A DNA stretch of 64,000 nucleotides, from contig NZ_CP109199.1 in the NCBI RefSeq assembly GCF_036250065.1, forward strand, positions 3,534,001 to 3,598,000. Reading direction: 5' to 3'. Numbering within the stretch: the stretch's first letter is position 1; each line of letters begins with the position of its first letter. Positions 55,362 to 63,913 of this stretch are shown one piece after another. The notes under the pieces were generated by a model that searched no databases, was not told where the DNA came from, and saw only the letters and a list, made by a program, of their open reading frames with translations. Source of the DNA: Micromonospora sp. NBC_01699. GTDB taxonomy: Bacteria; Actinomycetota; Actinomycetes; Mycobacteriales; Micromonosporaceae. Position numbers and translations under genes: made by a program.

Positions 55362-56008
55362 TCAGCAGGCGGCCGGGCGGTGGACCCGGTCGGGCCACCC
55401 CGCCCCCGACCCGGCGGGCACCGGCGGGCTCGGGGTCGTCGGCGGTGGACCCGGCCGGTGCACCTTGGCCCGGACCTGCTCGGCGTCGGGATGACCGAGC
55501 GCGTCGAGGATGTCGAGCGATCCGAGCCAGCAGTGCCGGGCGGCCTCCGGGTCGCCCGCCGCCTGCTGGCTGTCCCCGATGTGGGTGAGGGTGTCGGCCT
55601 CGTAGTAGCGGTGACCCACGGCCCGGAACAGGTCGACCGCCCGGCGGTAACACGCGATGGCCTGACGATGGTTGCCCAGATGGTGGTGGGCGTAGCCGAG
55701 GCTGTCCCAGGTGTTCGCCTCGCCGAACCGGTCGCCGACCGACCCAGCAGGACCAGGGCGCGTTCGCAGTGCCGCAGCGCCTGCCCGTGGTCGTGCAGCT
55801 GGGCGTACTGCCAGCCGACCGAGTTCAGCGCGCGGGCCACCATGGCAGTGTCACCGACGGTCTCGAACAGGTCGAGGGCCCGCTGCGCGTGGACGAGCGC
55901 CTGCCGGTGACATCCCTGACGGGAGAACACCCAGGCGATGCTGCGGTCGGTGCGCGCCTGACCGGCCGTGTCGCCGAGTTCGCCGTACAGTCCCGCCGCC
56001 CGAACCCG
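55362..56008 (-). pseudogene. Orphan, frameshifted TPR tail of a STAND/AfsR-type regulator
   Basis: From 56008 leftward the minus strand encodes TPR units (AAGLYGELGDTAGQARTD, then RQALVHAQRALDLFETVGDTAMVARALNSVGWQYAQL). Near 55740 one base appears to be missing. The next frame then resumes as VGDRFGEANTWDSLGYAHHHLGNHRQ and continues to MGHRYYEADTLTHIGD and a stop at 55362. An in-frame TAA lies just before the homology begins, and there is no start codon context. The unit phrases are those found C-terminal to NB-ARC regulators, so it may be the missing tail of the truncated regulator at 51.9-53.6 kb, moved by inversion. The frameshift could also be a sequencing error. Confidence 0.65.
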
Positions 56009-56617
56009 ATTTTATGGGCCAGGACAACCGTGGCGTAACCGCTCCGGACGGCTCAGTCGGACACCGGACCATAGCGGGTTTCAGCGTCGCGTCGACACCC
56101 CTGTGTGTCCCCTGTGAGATTCGGGAACAACGCCGGCAAGCGGCATCGCCCGTACCATTCACGGATCTCCACCGATTCCGGATCCCGACCCGGGAAAGTC
56201 GTCATGGTTCTCCGAATCGGATCGTGGTCACCACACCCTCCCACCCATCCTGACCAGCACCCCCGCCCGCCGCAAGCACCCCCGCCACCAATCGCCGACG
56301 ACGCCGCCATCAACTCCATCACCAACCACCGGATCTCCGTCCACACCGCTAACATCCAGAACATCCACACCGACGCCCCCATCCAGACGAAGGTCCACAA
56401 CCCAGCGATGACAGTCCCATATATGTGTTGCCTGCAAATGGAGCACGGGTGTATTCAGACGGCGCCCTCCTCCCTCCTCCTCCCTCCTCCCCTCTCCTCG
56501 TCGATCTAGGGCAAATACGTGCTAGTTGATCTCTAAACACACGTATTCGCCCTAGATCGACGAGGAGAGGGGTGGGGAGGGGAGGGAGGAGGGGCGCGAG
56601 GGGGGGAGGGGGAGGGG
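56009..56617. other. 608-base gene-poor, low-G+C and strand-skewed stretch
   Basis: No convincing gene. The left part (56009-56220) is unusually A+T-rich for this window. Bases 56220-56400 are C/A-rich and G-poor on the plus strand, and the right side of the hairpin is G/T-rich, so composition flips across the palindrome. Two minus-strand frames (one with a Trp/Met-rich hydrophobic run at 56290-56400) are open but lack a ribosome-binding site and family resemblance. It contains the long hairpin and G-rich tract listed separately. Confidence 0.6.
56489..56572. repeat. 33-bp-arm inverted repeat (long hairpin)
   Basis: Bases 56489-56521 and 56540-56572 are inverted copies with one mismatch (A/G at the GGCAAAT/ATTCGCC position) around an 18-base A+T-rich loop. 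The polypyrimidine run before the left arm and the polypurine run after the right arm are also roughly complementary and can extend the stem well beyond 40 bp. It is far longer than a typical terminator and may be a dispersed intergenic palindrome. Confidence 0.9.
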
Positions 56618-56640
56618 GTGGACGTGCGGGGGTGGTGGGG
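56561..56640 (+). repeat. Polypurine G-rich tract with G-quadruplex potential
   Basis: More than eight runs of three or more guanines occur within 80 bases, mostly spaced by single A or T residues. The tract runs from the hairpin's right arm into the start region of the D-amino-acid oxidase gene, so it could fold as DNA or as mRNA leader. Confidence 0.75.
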
Positions 56641-56656
56641 GTTGGGTGGTGGGGTG

Positions 56657-57625
56657 GTGGTTGATGTGGTGGTTGTCGGGGGTGGGGTGGTTGGGCTTAC
56701 CTGTGCGGTGCGGTTGCAGGGGGAGGGGGCGCGGGTGGCGGTGGTGACGGCGGACGAACCGGCGCGGACGGTGTCGCGGATCGCGGCGGCGGTGTGGTAT
56801 CCGACCCATACCGAGGGTGATCCACGGGTGCTGGACTGGGCTCGGCGTACGTTCGACGAACTGTCCGAACAGGCGCGCCGGGCGGTGCCCGGGGTGGTGA
56901 TGCGGCCGACGAGGATGCTGCTGCGCGGCGGGGACGGATCGTTGCCGTGGTGGGCTGCCGCCGTACCGGATTTCCGGTCGACCGCGCCGACCGGCCCGGC
57001 CGGCGGCCACCTCGGCGAGTGGCGGTTCACCGTGCCCTCGGTGGAGATGGGACCCTATCTCGACTGGCTGCTCGGGCGGTTCACGGTGGCCGGCGGGGTG
57101 CTGCTGCGGCGGCGGTTGGCCCGTCTCGCCGACGTCGCGGAACTGGCCCCGGTGGTGGTCAACGCCACCGGCCTGGCGGCGGGGGTGCTGGCCGGCGACG
57201 ACGCGGTTCATCCGGCCCGTGGTCAGATCGTCCTGGTCGGCAACCCCGGAGTGCACGTCTCCGTACGGGACGAGGACAACCCGGCCGGGATGACGTACGT
57301 CCATCCGCGCAGCGAGGACGTGGTGCTCGGCGGCACCTTCGAGCGCGACGTGTGGGACACCACGCCGGACGAGGCCACCGGGCGCGCCATCCTGGACCGC
57401 TGCGTCGCCCTGGTGCCGGAACTGTCCGGCGCCCCGGTGCTGGCCCAACTGGTCGGGTTGCGACCGGCGCGGCACGGCGGCGCGCGGGTGGCGATCGACC
57501 CCGTCGGGCTGCCCGGCGGACGCCGGTTGGTGCACGCCTACGGGCACGGTGGGGCCGGCGTCACCCTCGCCTGGGGCTGCGCCGACGAGGTGGTCGAGCT
57601 GTGCCGTGGGCCGGTAGCGGGCTAG
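56657..57625 (+). CDS. FAD-dependent D-amino-acid oxidase
   Basis: This protein is about 322 residues. The FAD dinucleotide motif VVVVGGGVVGLTCAVRLQ begins at residue 4. Further family landmarks are TYVHPRSEDVVLGGTF (about 220-235), VGLRPARHGG with the substrate-carboxylate Arg, and HAYGHGGAGVTLAWGCA at the C-terminus, as in DAAO/DASPO. It oxidises D-amino acids to 2-oxo acids with H2O2 formation. The start is uncertain because the whole region is G-rich: GTG 56657 gives the family N-terminus, while a GTG at 56618 is also in frame. Its TAG shares the tetranucleotide CTAG with the stop of the convergent gene. Confidence 0.85.
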   Translation: MVDVVVVGGGVVGLTCAVRLQGEGARVAVVTADEPARTVSRIAAAVWYPTHTEGDPRVLDWARRTFDELSEQARRAVPGVVMRPTRMLLRGGDGSLPWWAAAVPDFRSTAPTGPAGGHLGEWRFTVPSVEMGPYLDWLLGRFTVAGGVLLRRRLARLADVAELAPVVVNATGLAAGVLAGDDAVHPARGQIVLVGNPGVHVSVRDEDNPAGMTYVHPRSEDVVLGGTFERDVWDTTPDEATGRAILDRCVALVPELSGAPVLAQLVGLRPARHGGARVAIDPVGLPGGRRLVHAYGHGGAGVTLAWGCADEVVELCRGPVAG

Positions 57626-58548
57626 CGCCGGGGCTGCGCCGGCGCGGTCGTCGCGGGTTGGTTCCGCCGCAGCGGCGCGGCGAGCGCGACGAACCGGTCG
57701 GCCGTGTGCGCCTCGCCCGGCAGGTCGAGGATCGGGCCGAGTGCCGCCGCCCAGCCGTGGCAGAACAGCTCCCAGCCGTCGTGTACGGCCAACCCGTCGT
57801 CGGCCCGCCGCGCCTGTCGCAACATGGCCAGGTCACCCCGGTAGTTCAGATCCCACACGACGGCACCGGACGGGAATCCGGCGACCGGCGACAGTGGACT
57901 TCCGGGGCGGTCCTTGCCCAGCCCGGTGGCGTTGACCACGAGCGTTCCGGCCGGGCTCCGTTCGACCGGGCCGTCCCACGGCCCGGCGCCGACGTGTATG
58001 TCCAGACCGACCCGCCGGGCGGCCGCCCACGGGCCGAGGACCGATCGCAGGTGGTCGGCGGCGGCGTGGTGCCGGTCGGTGAACACCAGCCTGGCCGGCG
58101 GGACCGGGCGGTCCAGCAGATGGCGGCCGAGGGCGATCGCGGTGCCGCCCGCGCCGAGGCAGACGACCTGTTCGCCGTCGGGCCAGATCCGGTCCACCAC
58201 CCGCCCGACCGAGATCGGGTCGCGGGCGAAGCCGACCAGGCCGTCGGATCCGCGGCGCAGCGCGTTGACCTCACCGCACTCGGCCGCCACCGGGTCGAGC
58301 CGGGCGAGCAGGTCGCCGGCGGCGGCCAGCAGGGCCACCTTGTGCGAGGTGATGACCGCGCCGAGCGCCGTGTCGTCGCGGGCCAGCTCCGCGACCAGGT
58401 CGCGGTAGGTCTCGGCGGGCGCGGCCAGCGGTACGTCGCGGCACCGCAGACGTACGTCGAGACCGAGGTCGGCGAGCCAGACGGGGAACGCCTGGTTGAC
58501 CATGGACTGGGCGGTCGACACCCCCACGAACCACACTGTGGACGTCAC
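57622..58548 (-). CDS. Shikimate dehydrogenase-like NADP-dependent oxidoreductase
   Basis: This 308-residue protein has the AroE layout: a substrate domain with VITSHKVALLAAAGD carrying the catalytic Lys (about residue 69), CGEVNALRRGSDGLVGFARD with the partner Asp, and a nucleotide-binding motif CLGAGGTAIALGRHLL near 137-152. The N-terminal substrate-binding SxS region reads STAQSMVNQ, which departs from the usual GxPxxHSxSP, so it may act on a shikimate or quinate relative. It starts at GTG 58548. No other aromatic-pathway genes are nearby. Confidence 0.78.
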   Translation of the reverse strand: MTSTVWFVGVSTAQSMVNQAFPVWLADLGLDVRLRCRDVPLAAPAETYRDLVAELARDDTALGAVITSHKVALLAAAGDLLARLDPVAAECGEVNALRRGSDGLVGFARDPISVGRVVDRIWPDGEQVVCLGAGGTAIALGRHLLDRPVPPARLVFTDRHHAAADHLRSVLGPWAAARRVGLDIHVGAGPWDGPVERSPAGTLVVNATGLGKDRPGSPLSPVAGFPSGAVVWDLNYRGDLAMLRQARRADDGLAVHDGWELFCHGWAAALGPILDLPGEAHTADRFVALAAPLRRNQPATTAPAQPRR

Positions 58549-58648
58549 CGGCCAATTATGACCTTGCCCGGTCCGCCGGCCCGCTGAGAGAGCGCGATCC
58601 GGGGCAATGAGCACGGGAACCAGCCGCTACGGTAGAGCGCGTTCACGT

Positions 58649-58689
58649 GTTGCGGAACGCCTTCGACTCACATAGTTTGCTTCCGCAAC
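58649..58689 (+). promoter_or_regulatory. Promoter and flanking operator of the monosaccharide ABC operon
   Basis: TTGCGG (58650-58655), a 17-base spacer and TAGTTT (58673-58678) form a good sigma-A-type promoter. Inverted copies GTTGCGGAA (58649-58657) and TTCCGCAAC (58681-58689) flank it, overlapping the -35 box and the expected start site. That is an ideal repressor position; a ROK- or LacI-type sugar repressor is a guess. Confidence 0.65.
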
Positions 58690-58725
58690 CGAACGGCTGA
58701 TGCCGATCTCTTCACGGAGGCGACG

Positions 58726-58866
58726 ATGGCGTTGGTGACATGGCGCGGCACCCTCCGGGCGGGTGTGCGCGGGTCCCTCCGGCTGCCGGGGCGGGCCCAT
58801 CCGGTGCCCCCGGCCGCCCTGCACGCGTACGCGTCGGTGGACCTGACCGGGGAGGTGCGGCGATGA
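58726..58866 (+). CDS. 46-residue mini-ORF translationally coupled to the ABC ATPase gene
   Basis: GGAGG six bases before ATG 58726 opens a 46-codon frame rich in Arg, Ala, Pro and Val (start [13 protein letters not shown]). Its TGA overlaps the ATG of the ATPase gene as ATGA. The good ribosome-binding site and the exact overlap argue that it is translated. It has no signal, membrane helix or known family, and may serve mainly to deliver ribosomes to the downstream start. Confidence 0.5.
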   Translation: MALVTWRGTLRAGVRGSLRLPGRAHPVPPAALHAYASVDLTGEVRR

Positions 58867-60410
58867 GTGATGCCCCGATCCTGCTTGAAATGCGCTCGAT
58901 CACCAAGGAGTTTCCGGGTGTCCGGGCGCTCGCCGACGTGAACCTGGTGGTCCGGGCCGGTGAGATCCACGCGATCTGCGGTGAGAATGGCGCCGGGAAG
59001 TCGACCCTGATGAAGGTGCTCAGCGGCGTCTATCCGTACGGCAGCTATTCCGGTGACATCGTCTACCGCGACGCCGAGTGCCGGTTTTCCGACATCCGGG
59101 CCAGCGAACACGCCGGCATCGTGATCATCCATCAGGAACTGGCGCTGGTTCCCGGCATGTCCATCACGGAGAACCTCTTCCTGGGCAACGAGCCGCGCCG
59201 CGCGGGCGTGATCGACTGGAAGGTGGCGAACCGCCGGGCGCTGGAGCTGATGGCGCAGGTGGGTCTGCGGGAGGACCCGGACACCCTGGTCAAGGACATC
59301 GGCGTCGGCAAGCAGCAGCTCATCGAGATCGCGAAGGCGTTCGCGAAGGACGTGAAGCTGCTCATCCTGGACGAGCCGACCGCTGCCCTGAACGAGGCGG
59401 ACTCGCAGCACCTGCTGGACCTGCTGCGCGGGTTCCGGGAGCGGGGCATCACCTCGATCATCATTTCGCACAAGCTCAACGAGATCGAGCAGATCGCCGA
59501 CTCGATCACCATCCTGCGCGATGGTCGGAGCATCGAGACGCTCGACGTCCAGGCGGAGGGGGTCAACGAGGACCGGATCGTCCGGGGCATGGTCGGCCGG
59601 GAGTTGAGCAGCCGGTTCCCGGACCACACCCCGTCGATCGGCGACGTCTTCTTCGAGGTACGCGACTGGACCGTCCGGCATCCGATCTCGGCCGAGCGCC
59701 TGGTCTGCAAGGGATCGAGTTTCACCGTACGACGCGGTGAGATCGTCGGCTTCGCCGGGCTGATGGGTGCCGGGCGGACCGAGTTGGCGATGAGCGTGTT
59801 CGGCCGGTCGTACGGCACGTACCTGTCCGGGCGGGTCTTCAAGGACGGTCGGGAGATCGTGCTGAGGTCGGTGTCGGACGCGATCGACCACGGGCTCGCG
59901 TACGTCAGCGAGGACCGCAAGTCGATCGGCCTGAACCTGCTCGACGACATCAAGACCTCGATGGTCTCGGCCAAGCTCGGCAAGGTCTCCACCCGTGGCG
60001 TGGTCGACCGGGTGAAGGAGTACCGCGCGGCCGAGGGCTACCGGACCGGGCTGCGGGTCAAGGCCCCGAGCGTCGACGAGGGGGTCACCAAGCTGTCCGG
60101 CGGCAACCAGCAGAAGGTGGTCCTGGCGAAGTGGATGTTCACCGACCCGGACCTGCTGATCCTCGACGAACCGACCCGCGGCATCGACGTGGGTGCCAAG
60201 TACGAGATCTACGGCATCATCCAGCGGCTCGCTGACCAGGGCAAGGGCGTCGTCATCATCTCCTCGGAGCTGCCCGAGCTGATCGGCCTGTGTGACCGCA
60301 TCTACACGGTGTTCGAAGGAACCATCACCGGCAACCTCGACAAGCGGGACGCGGACCCGGAGACCCTGTTGAAGCAGATGACCTCAGCGAAGAAGACGCA
60401 GACGCCATGA
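58863..60410 (+). CDS. mmsA: Multiple-monosaccharide ABC transporter ATP-binding protein
   Basis: This is a 515-residue tandem ATPase of the sugar class CUT2. The first domain has GENGAGKST (about 39-47), a [13 protein letters not shown] signature variant and [11 protein letters not shown]. The second has the non-canonical P-loop [11 protein letters not shown] near 300, [14 protein letters not shown] near 408 and [16 protein letters not shown]. It drives sugar import with the permease and ChvE-like lipoprotein downstream. ATG 58863 has GGAGG in front and overlaps the mini-ORF stop; its own stop overlaps the permease ATG. Confidence 0.9.
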   Translation: MSDAPILLEMRSITKEFPGVRALADVNLVVRAGEIHAICGENGAGKSTLMKVLSGVYPYGSYSGDIVYRDAECRFSDIRASEHAGIVIIHQELALVPGMSITENLFLGNEPRRAGVIDWKVANRRALELMAQVGLREDPDTLVKDIGVGKQQLIEIAKAFAKDVKLLILDEPTAALNEADSQHLLDLLRGFRERGITSIIISHKLNEIEQIADSITILRDGRSIETLDVQAEGVNEDRIVRGMVGRELSSRFPDHTPSIGDVFFEVRDWTVRHPISAERLVCKGSSFTVRRGEIVGFAGLMGAGRTELAMSVFGRSYGTYLSGRVFKDGREIVLRSVSDAIDHGLAYVSEDRKSIGLNLLDDIKTSMVSAKLGKVSTRGVVDRVKEYRAAEGYRTGLRVKAPSVDEGVTKLSGGNQQKVVLAKWMFTDPDLLILDEPTRGIDVGAKYEIYGIIQRLADQGKGVVIISSELPELIGLCDRIYTVFEGTITGNLDKRDADPETLLKQMTSAKKTQTP

Positions 60411-61705
60411 GTCGAATCCGAGACCTCCGGAAGTCCCTGTTCGGCGGGACGACCTCGAACGCCCGGCAGTTCGGGATGATCTTCACCCTGGTGGCGATCG
60501 TCCTGCTGTTCCAGATCCTGACCGACGGGCTCACCCTGAATTCGGGGAACCTGATCTCGCTGGTGAGTCAGTACTCGTACATCCTCATCCTGGCCATCGG
60601 GATGCTGATGGTGATCGTCGCCGGCCACATCGACCTCTCCGTGGGCTCGATCGCCGCGTTCGTCGGCATCGTGGTGGCGAAGGTCATGCAGGACTACTCC
60701 GTCCCGTGGTTCGTCGCGATCCTGATCGGCCTGGGCGTCGGTGCCCTGATCGGCGCCTGGCAGGGATTCTGGGTCGCGTACGTCGGGGTGCCCGCGTTCA
60801 TCGTCACGCTCGCCGGCATGATGCTGTTCCGGGGCGGCAACCAGTTCATCGGCAACGCCGACACCATCCCCGTACCCGAGGGTTTCAAGGTCATCGGTGC
60901 CGGTTTCCTGCCCGAGGTCGGTCCGGGGACCGGCTACAACAACCTCACCCTGCTGCTCGGGCTCGCGGCCTGTGTGGCGGTGGTGCTCCGGGAGTGGCGG
61001 CTGCGTCGGACCCGGCGGGAGATGGCGGCCGAGGTCGCGCCGATGTGGATCTCGGCCCTCCGGGTCGCGGCCGCGCTCGGTGTGATCGTGTACGTGACCA
61101 TGCGGTTCGCCGGCGGCCGGGTGGGCACCAGCTTCCCGATCTCCGGAATCATCCTCGCCGTCCTGGTGCTCGCGTACTCCTTCGTCACCCGCAACACCGC
61201 CGGGGGCCGGCACATCTACGCGGTCGGCGGCAACGCGCGGGCCGCCGAGCTGTCCGGGGTGAAACTCCGGCGGGTCAACTTCTTCGTGATGATGAACATG
61301 TCGGTGCTCGCGGCGCTCGCCGGCATGATCTTCGTCGCCCGCTCCGCCGCGTCCGGCCCACAGGACGGGTTGGGTTGGGAGCTCGACGCCATCGCCGCCG
61401 TCTTCATCGGTGGCGCGGCGGTCTCCGGTGGACTCGGCACCATCAGCGGTTCGATCGTCGGCGGCCTGGTGATGGCCGTACTCAACAACGGCTTGCAGCT
61501 GATGGGCGTCGGGTCGGACCGGGTCCAGATCATCAAGGGGCTGGTGCTGCTGCTGGCCGTCGCGCTCGACGTTTACAACAAGAACCAGGGACGGACCTCG
61601 ATCACCGGCGCGTTCATGCGCCAGTTCCGCCGGCAGACAGCCACCGGGCCGGCGTCCGTGTCCGAGACGGGCTCCGAGCCCGCGAAGACCCCGGTGGCCG
61701 GCTGA
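60407..61705 (+). CDS. mmsB: Multiple-monosaccharide ABC transporter permease
   Basis: This 432-residue BPD_transp_2 (CUT2) permease has about ten helices. It has the motif [25 protein letters not shown] at about 64-88 and a late [32 protein letters not shown] cytoplasmic basic stretch near residues 190-215 makes it longer than many CUT2 permeases, as in the GguB/MmsB subgroup. It starts with an ATGA overlap on the ATPase gene. Confidence 0.9.
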   Translation: MSRIRDLRKSLFGGTTSNARQFGMIFTLVAIVLLFQILTDGLTLNSGNLISLVSQYSYILILAIGMLMVIVAGHIDLSVGSIAAFVGIVVAKVMQDYSVPWFVAILIGLGVGALIGAWQGFWVAYVGVPAFIVTLAGMMLFRGGNQFIGNADTIPVPEGFKVIGAGFLPEVGPGTGYNNLTLLLGLAACVAVVLREWRLRRTRREMAAEVAPMWISALRVAAALGVIVYVTMRFAGGRVGTSFPISGIILAVLVLAYSFVTRNTAGGRHIYAVGGNARAAELSGVKLRRVNFFVMMNMSVLAALAGMIFVARSAASGPQDGLGWELDAIAAVFIGGAAVSGGLGTISGSIVGGLVMAVLNNGLQLMGVGSDRVQIIKGLVLLLAVALDVYNKNQGRTSITGAFMRQFRRQTATGPASVSETGSEPAKTPVAG

Positions 61706-61767
61706 CGGTCACCGCCGACGGGGCGGAAGACATCTGCCCCGCTCACTTCGAAGAAGGGCCACCACCC

Positions 61768-62865
61768 ATGCGTAAGTTCCTCGCCAGGAGCGTCGCGCTC
61801 AGCGCCGTAGCCCTGCTGGCGCTCACCGCCTGCTCCGAACGTGAAGGCTCCGACTCCGGCTCGACCGGGTCGGAGAAGGGCTTCGCCGCCGACGCGCTGA
61901 TCGGTGTCGCGCTGCCGTCGAAGACCTCGGAGAACTGGGTCCTCGCCGGTGACCTGTTCACCAACGGCCTGAAGGAGGCCGGCTTCCAGTCCGACGTGCA
62001 GTACGCCGGCGCCTCCACCACCGTGGCCGACCAGCAGTCGCAGATCTCGGCGATGGTCACCAAGGGCGCCAAGGTGATCGTCATCGGCGCGACCGACGCC
62101 GCGCAGCTCGCGACCCAGGTCGAGGCGGCGAAGAAGGAGGGCGCGGTGGTGATCGCGTACGACCGGCTGATCACGAACACCAAGGACGTGGACTACTACG
62201 TCGCGTACGACAACTTCAAGGTCGGTCAGCTCCAGGGCGAGGCGCTGCTCAAGGGCATGAAGGAGAAGAAGCCGACCGGCCCGTACACGATCGAGCTGTT
62301 CGCCGGCTCGCCGGACGACAACAACTCCGGGGTGTTCTTCAACGGCGCGATGGACATCCTGAAGAAGGAGATCGACGCCGGCAACGTGGTGGTCGGCTCC
62401 GGCCAGACCGACATCAAGCAGGTCGCCACCGAGGGCTGGAAGGCCGAGAACGCCCAGCGGCGGATGGACTCGCTGCTCACCTCCAGCTACAGCAGCAAGA
62501 CCCTGGACGGCGTGCTCTCGCCGAACGACACCCTGGCCCGCGCGATCATCACCTCGGTCAAGGGTGCCAACAAGCCGCTGCCGGTGGTGACCGGGCAGGA
62601 CTCCGAGGTCGAGTCGGTCAAGTCGATCATGGCGGGCGAGCAGTACTCGACCATCAACAAGGACACCCGCAACCTGGTCAAGCAGACCATCCAGATGGTC
62701 AAGGACCTCCAGTCCGGGAAGGACGCCCAGGTCAACGACGCCAAGTCGTACGACAACGGCGTCAAGGTCGTCCCGGCGTACCTGCTCGCGCCGCTGATCG
62801 TCACCAAGACCAACGCCGTCGAGGCGTACGCCAACGACCCGAAGCTGGCCCCGCTCACCAAGTAA
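61768..62865 (+). CDS. chvE: ChvE-like sugar-binding lipoprotein
   Basis: This 365-residue exported lipoprotein has MRKFLARSVALSAVALLAL, lipobox LTAC (Cys at about residue 22), a Ser/Gly/Glu-rich spacer, then a periplasmic-binding type 1 fold (LIGVALPSKTSENW and GAKVIVIGATDAAQLATQV). In CUT2 systems such as ChvE-GguAB it binds monosaccharides such as xylose, arabinose, galactose or glucose; the exact sugar is not readable. It is the last gene of the operon, 62 bases after the permease, with a strong terminator behind it. Confidence 0.9.
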   Translation: MRKFLARSVALSAVALLALTACSEREGSDSGSTGSEKGFAADALIGVALPSKTSENWVLAGDLFTNGLKEAGFQSDVQYAGASTTVADQQSQISAMVTKGAKVIVIGATDAAQLATQVEAAKKEGAVVIAYDRLITNTKDVDYYVAYDNFKVGQLQGEALLKGMKEKKPTGPYTIELFAGSPDDNNSGVFFNGAMDILKKEIDAGNVVVGSGQTDIKQVATEGWKAENAQRRMDSLLTSSYSSKTLDGVLSPNDTLARAIITSVKGANKPLPVVTGQDSEVESVKSIMAGEQYSTINKDTRNLVKQTIQMVKDLQSGKDAQVNDAKSYDNGVKVVPAYLLAPLIVTKTNAVEAYANDPKLAPLTK

Positions 62866-62901
62866 CACCCGAGCGAGTAACACCCGTTCGAACGGCATCA
62901 T

Positions 62902-62933
62902 CGGGTCCCCGGAGTTCCCACTCCGGGGACCCG
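62902..62933 (+). terminator. Terminator of the monosaccharide ABC operon
   Basis: Bases 62902-62914 and 62921-62933 form a perfect 13-bp stem (core GGTCCCCGGAG) around the loop TTCCCA, 37 bases after the chvE stop. Confidence 0.85.
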
Positions 62934-63041
62934 GTCCCGTCCCGGGCAGCACACGCGGCATGATGGGTAGCTGCCGAAGGTGCCACCGGAGGACGGTGGC
63001 AGCGCCAGTTCAGCAGCACCGAACCAGGTGACAGGAGAACC

Positions 63042-63833
63042 ATGAGCACCCTCGCCGACCAGACCATCGCCGCCCTGCGCTCGGGCCACGACGAACTTGC
63101 CGCTTTCGTCCGGGACCTCGGCCCGGAGGACCTGCTCCGGCCCTCCGGCGCCAGCGAGTGGCAGGTGTCCCAGGTGCTCAGCCATCTGGGCAGTGGCGCC
63201 GAGATCGGCCTGGCGGGACTGACCGCCGCGATCGAGGGTGGATCCGCGCCCGACGGCGAGTTCAACCGCAAGGTGTGGGCCCGGTGGGACGCCATGACCG
63301 CCGACGAGCACGCCGCCGGGTTCCTCGAAGCCAACCAGCGGCTGGTCGAGGCGTACGAGGCGCTGGACCCGACCACCCGCGCGGAGCTGCGGGTGGACCT
63401 CGGCTTCCTGCCCGAGCCGATCGACGTCGGCAACGCCGCCCGGTTCCGGCTCAGCGAGTTCGCCCTGCACCAGTGGGACGTCGAGGTCGGCTTCAACCCG
63501 TACGCGACCGTCACGCCGACGGCGGTGCCGCTGCTGCTCGACCAGGCCGCGGGGATGCTCGCCTGGACCGGTCGCCCCGACACCCTCGCCGGCCGGCAGG
63601 GCACCCTGGCGCTGCGGCTGAGCGACCCCGACCGGGCGTACGGGCTGCGGCTCGGTGAGCGGTTCGAGCTGACCGACGTACCGGAGCAGCCGGACGGTGA
63701 ACTGGTCATCCCGGCCGAGGCGTGGCTGCGGCTGTCCGTCGGCCGGCTCGCCGAGCGGTACACGCCGGACGGCGTGCGGGTGACCGGCCCGTTCAGCCTG
63801 GACGACCTGCGCCGGGCCTTCCCCGGCTTCTGA
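63042..63833 (+). CDS. Maleylpyruvate-isomerase-family (mycothiol-dependent) protein
   Basis: This 263-residue protein has an N-terminal DinB-like four-helix bundle whose metal ligands are visible as the His of VLSHLGSGAE (about 48) and the His of FALHQWDVEV (about 147), with acidic residues between. The C-terminal MDMPI domain (TLALRLSDPDRAYGLRL onward) follows. Family members are metal- and mycothiol-dependent isomerases or transferases; the substrate is unknown. The ATG has AGGAGA in front. Confidence 0.85.
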   Translation: MSTLADQTIAALRSGHDELAAFVRDLGPEDLLRPSGASEWQVSQVLSHLGSGAEIGLAGLTAAIEGGSAPDGEFNRKVWARWDAMTADEHAAGFLEANQRLVEAYEALDPTTRAELRVDLGFLPEPIDVGNAARFRLSEFALHQWDVEVGFNPYATVTPTAVPLLLDQAAGMLAWTGRPDTLAGRQGTLALRLSDPDRAYGLRLGERFELTDVPEQPDGELVIPAEAWLRLSVGRLAERYTPDGVRVTGPFSLDDLRRAFPGF

Positions 63834-63857
63834 TCCCGGCCGGGGCGCCGTCGTACC

Positions 63858-63898
63858 GGCGGATCGTGTGACACCGGCGGGTGGTCAGGCGATCCGCC
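63858..63898. terminator. Possible bidirectional stem-loop
   Basis: GGCGGATCG (63858-63866) and CGATCCGCC (63890-63898) are perfect inverted copies with a 23-base spacer, followed by a TTTT on the plus strand. It sits between convergent genes. Confidence 0.45.
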
Positions 63899-63913
63899 CG
63901 GTTTTCCGGACGT

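Noticed and set aside
56053-56400. 115-codon minus-strand frame with a Trp/Met-rich hydrophobic run
   Set aside because: No ribosome-binding site or family resemblance, and composition is explained by the strong strand skew of the region. Kept only as a note in the intergenic entry.
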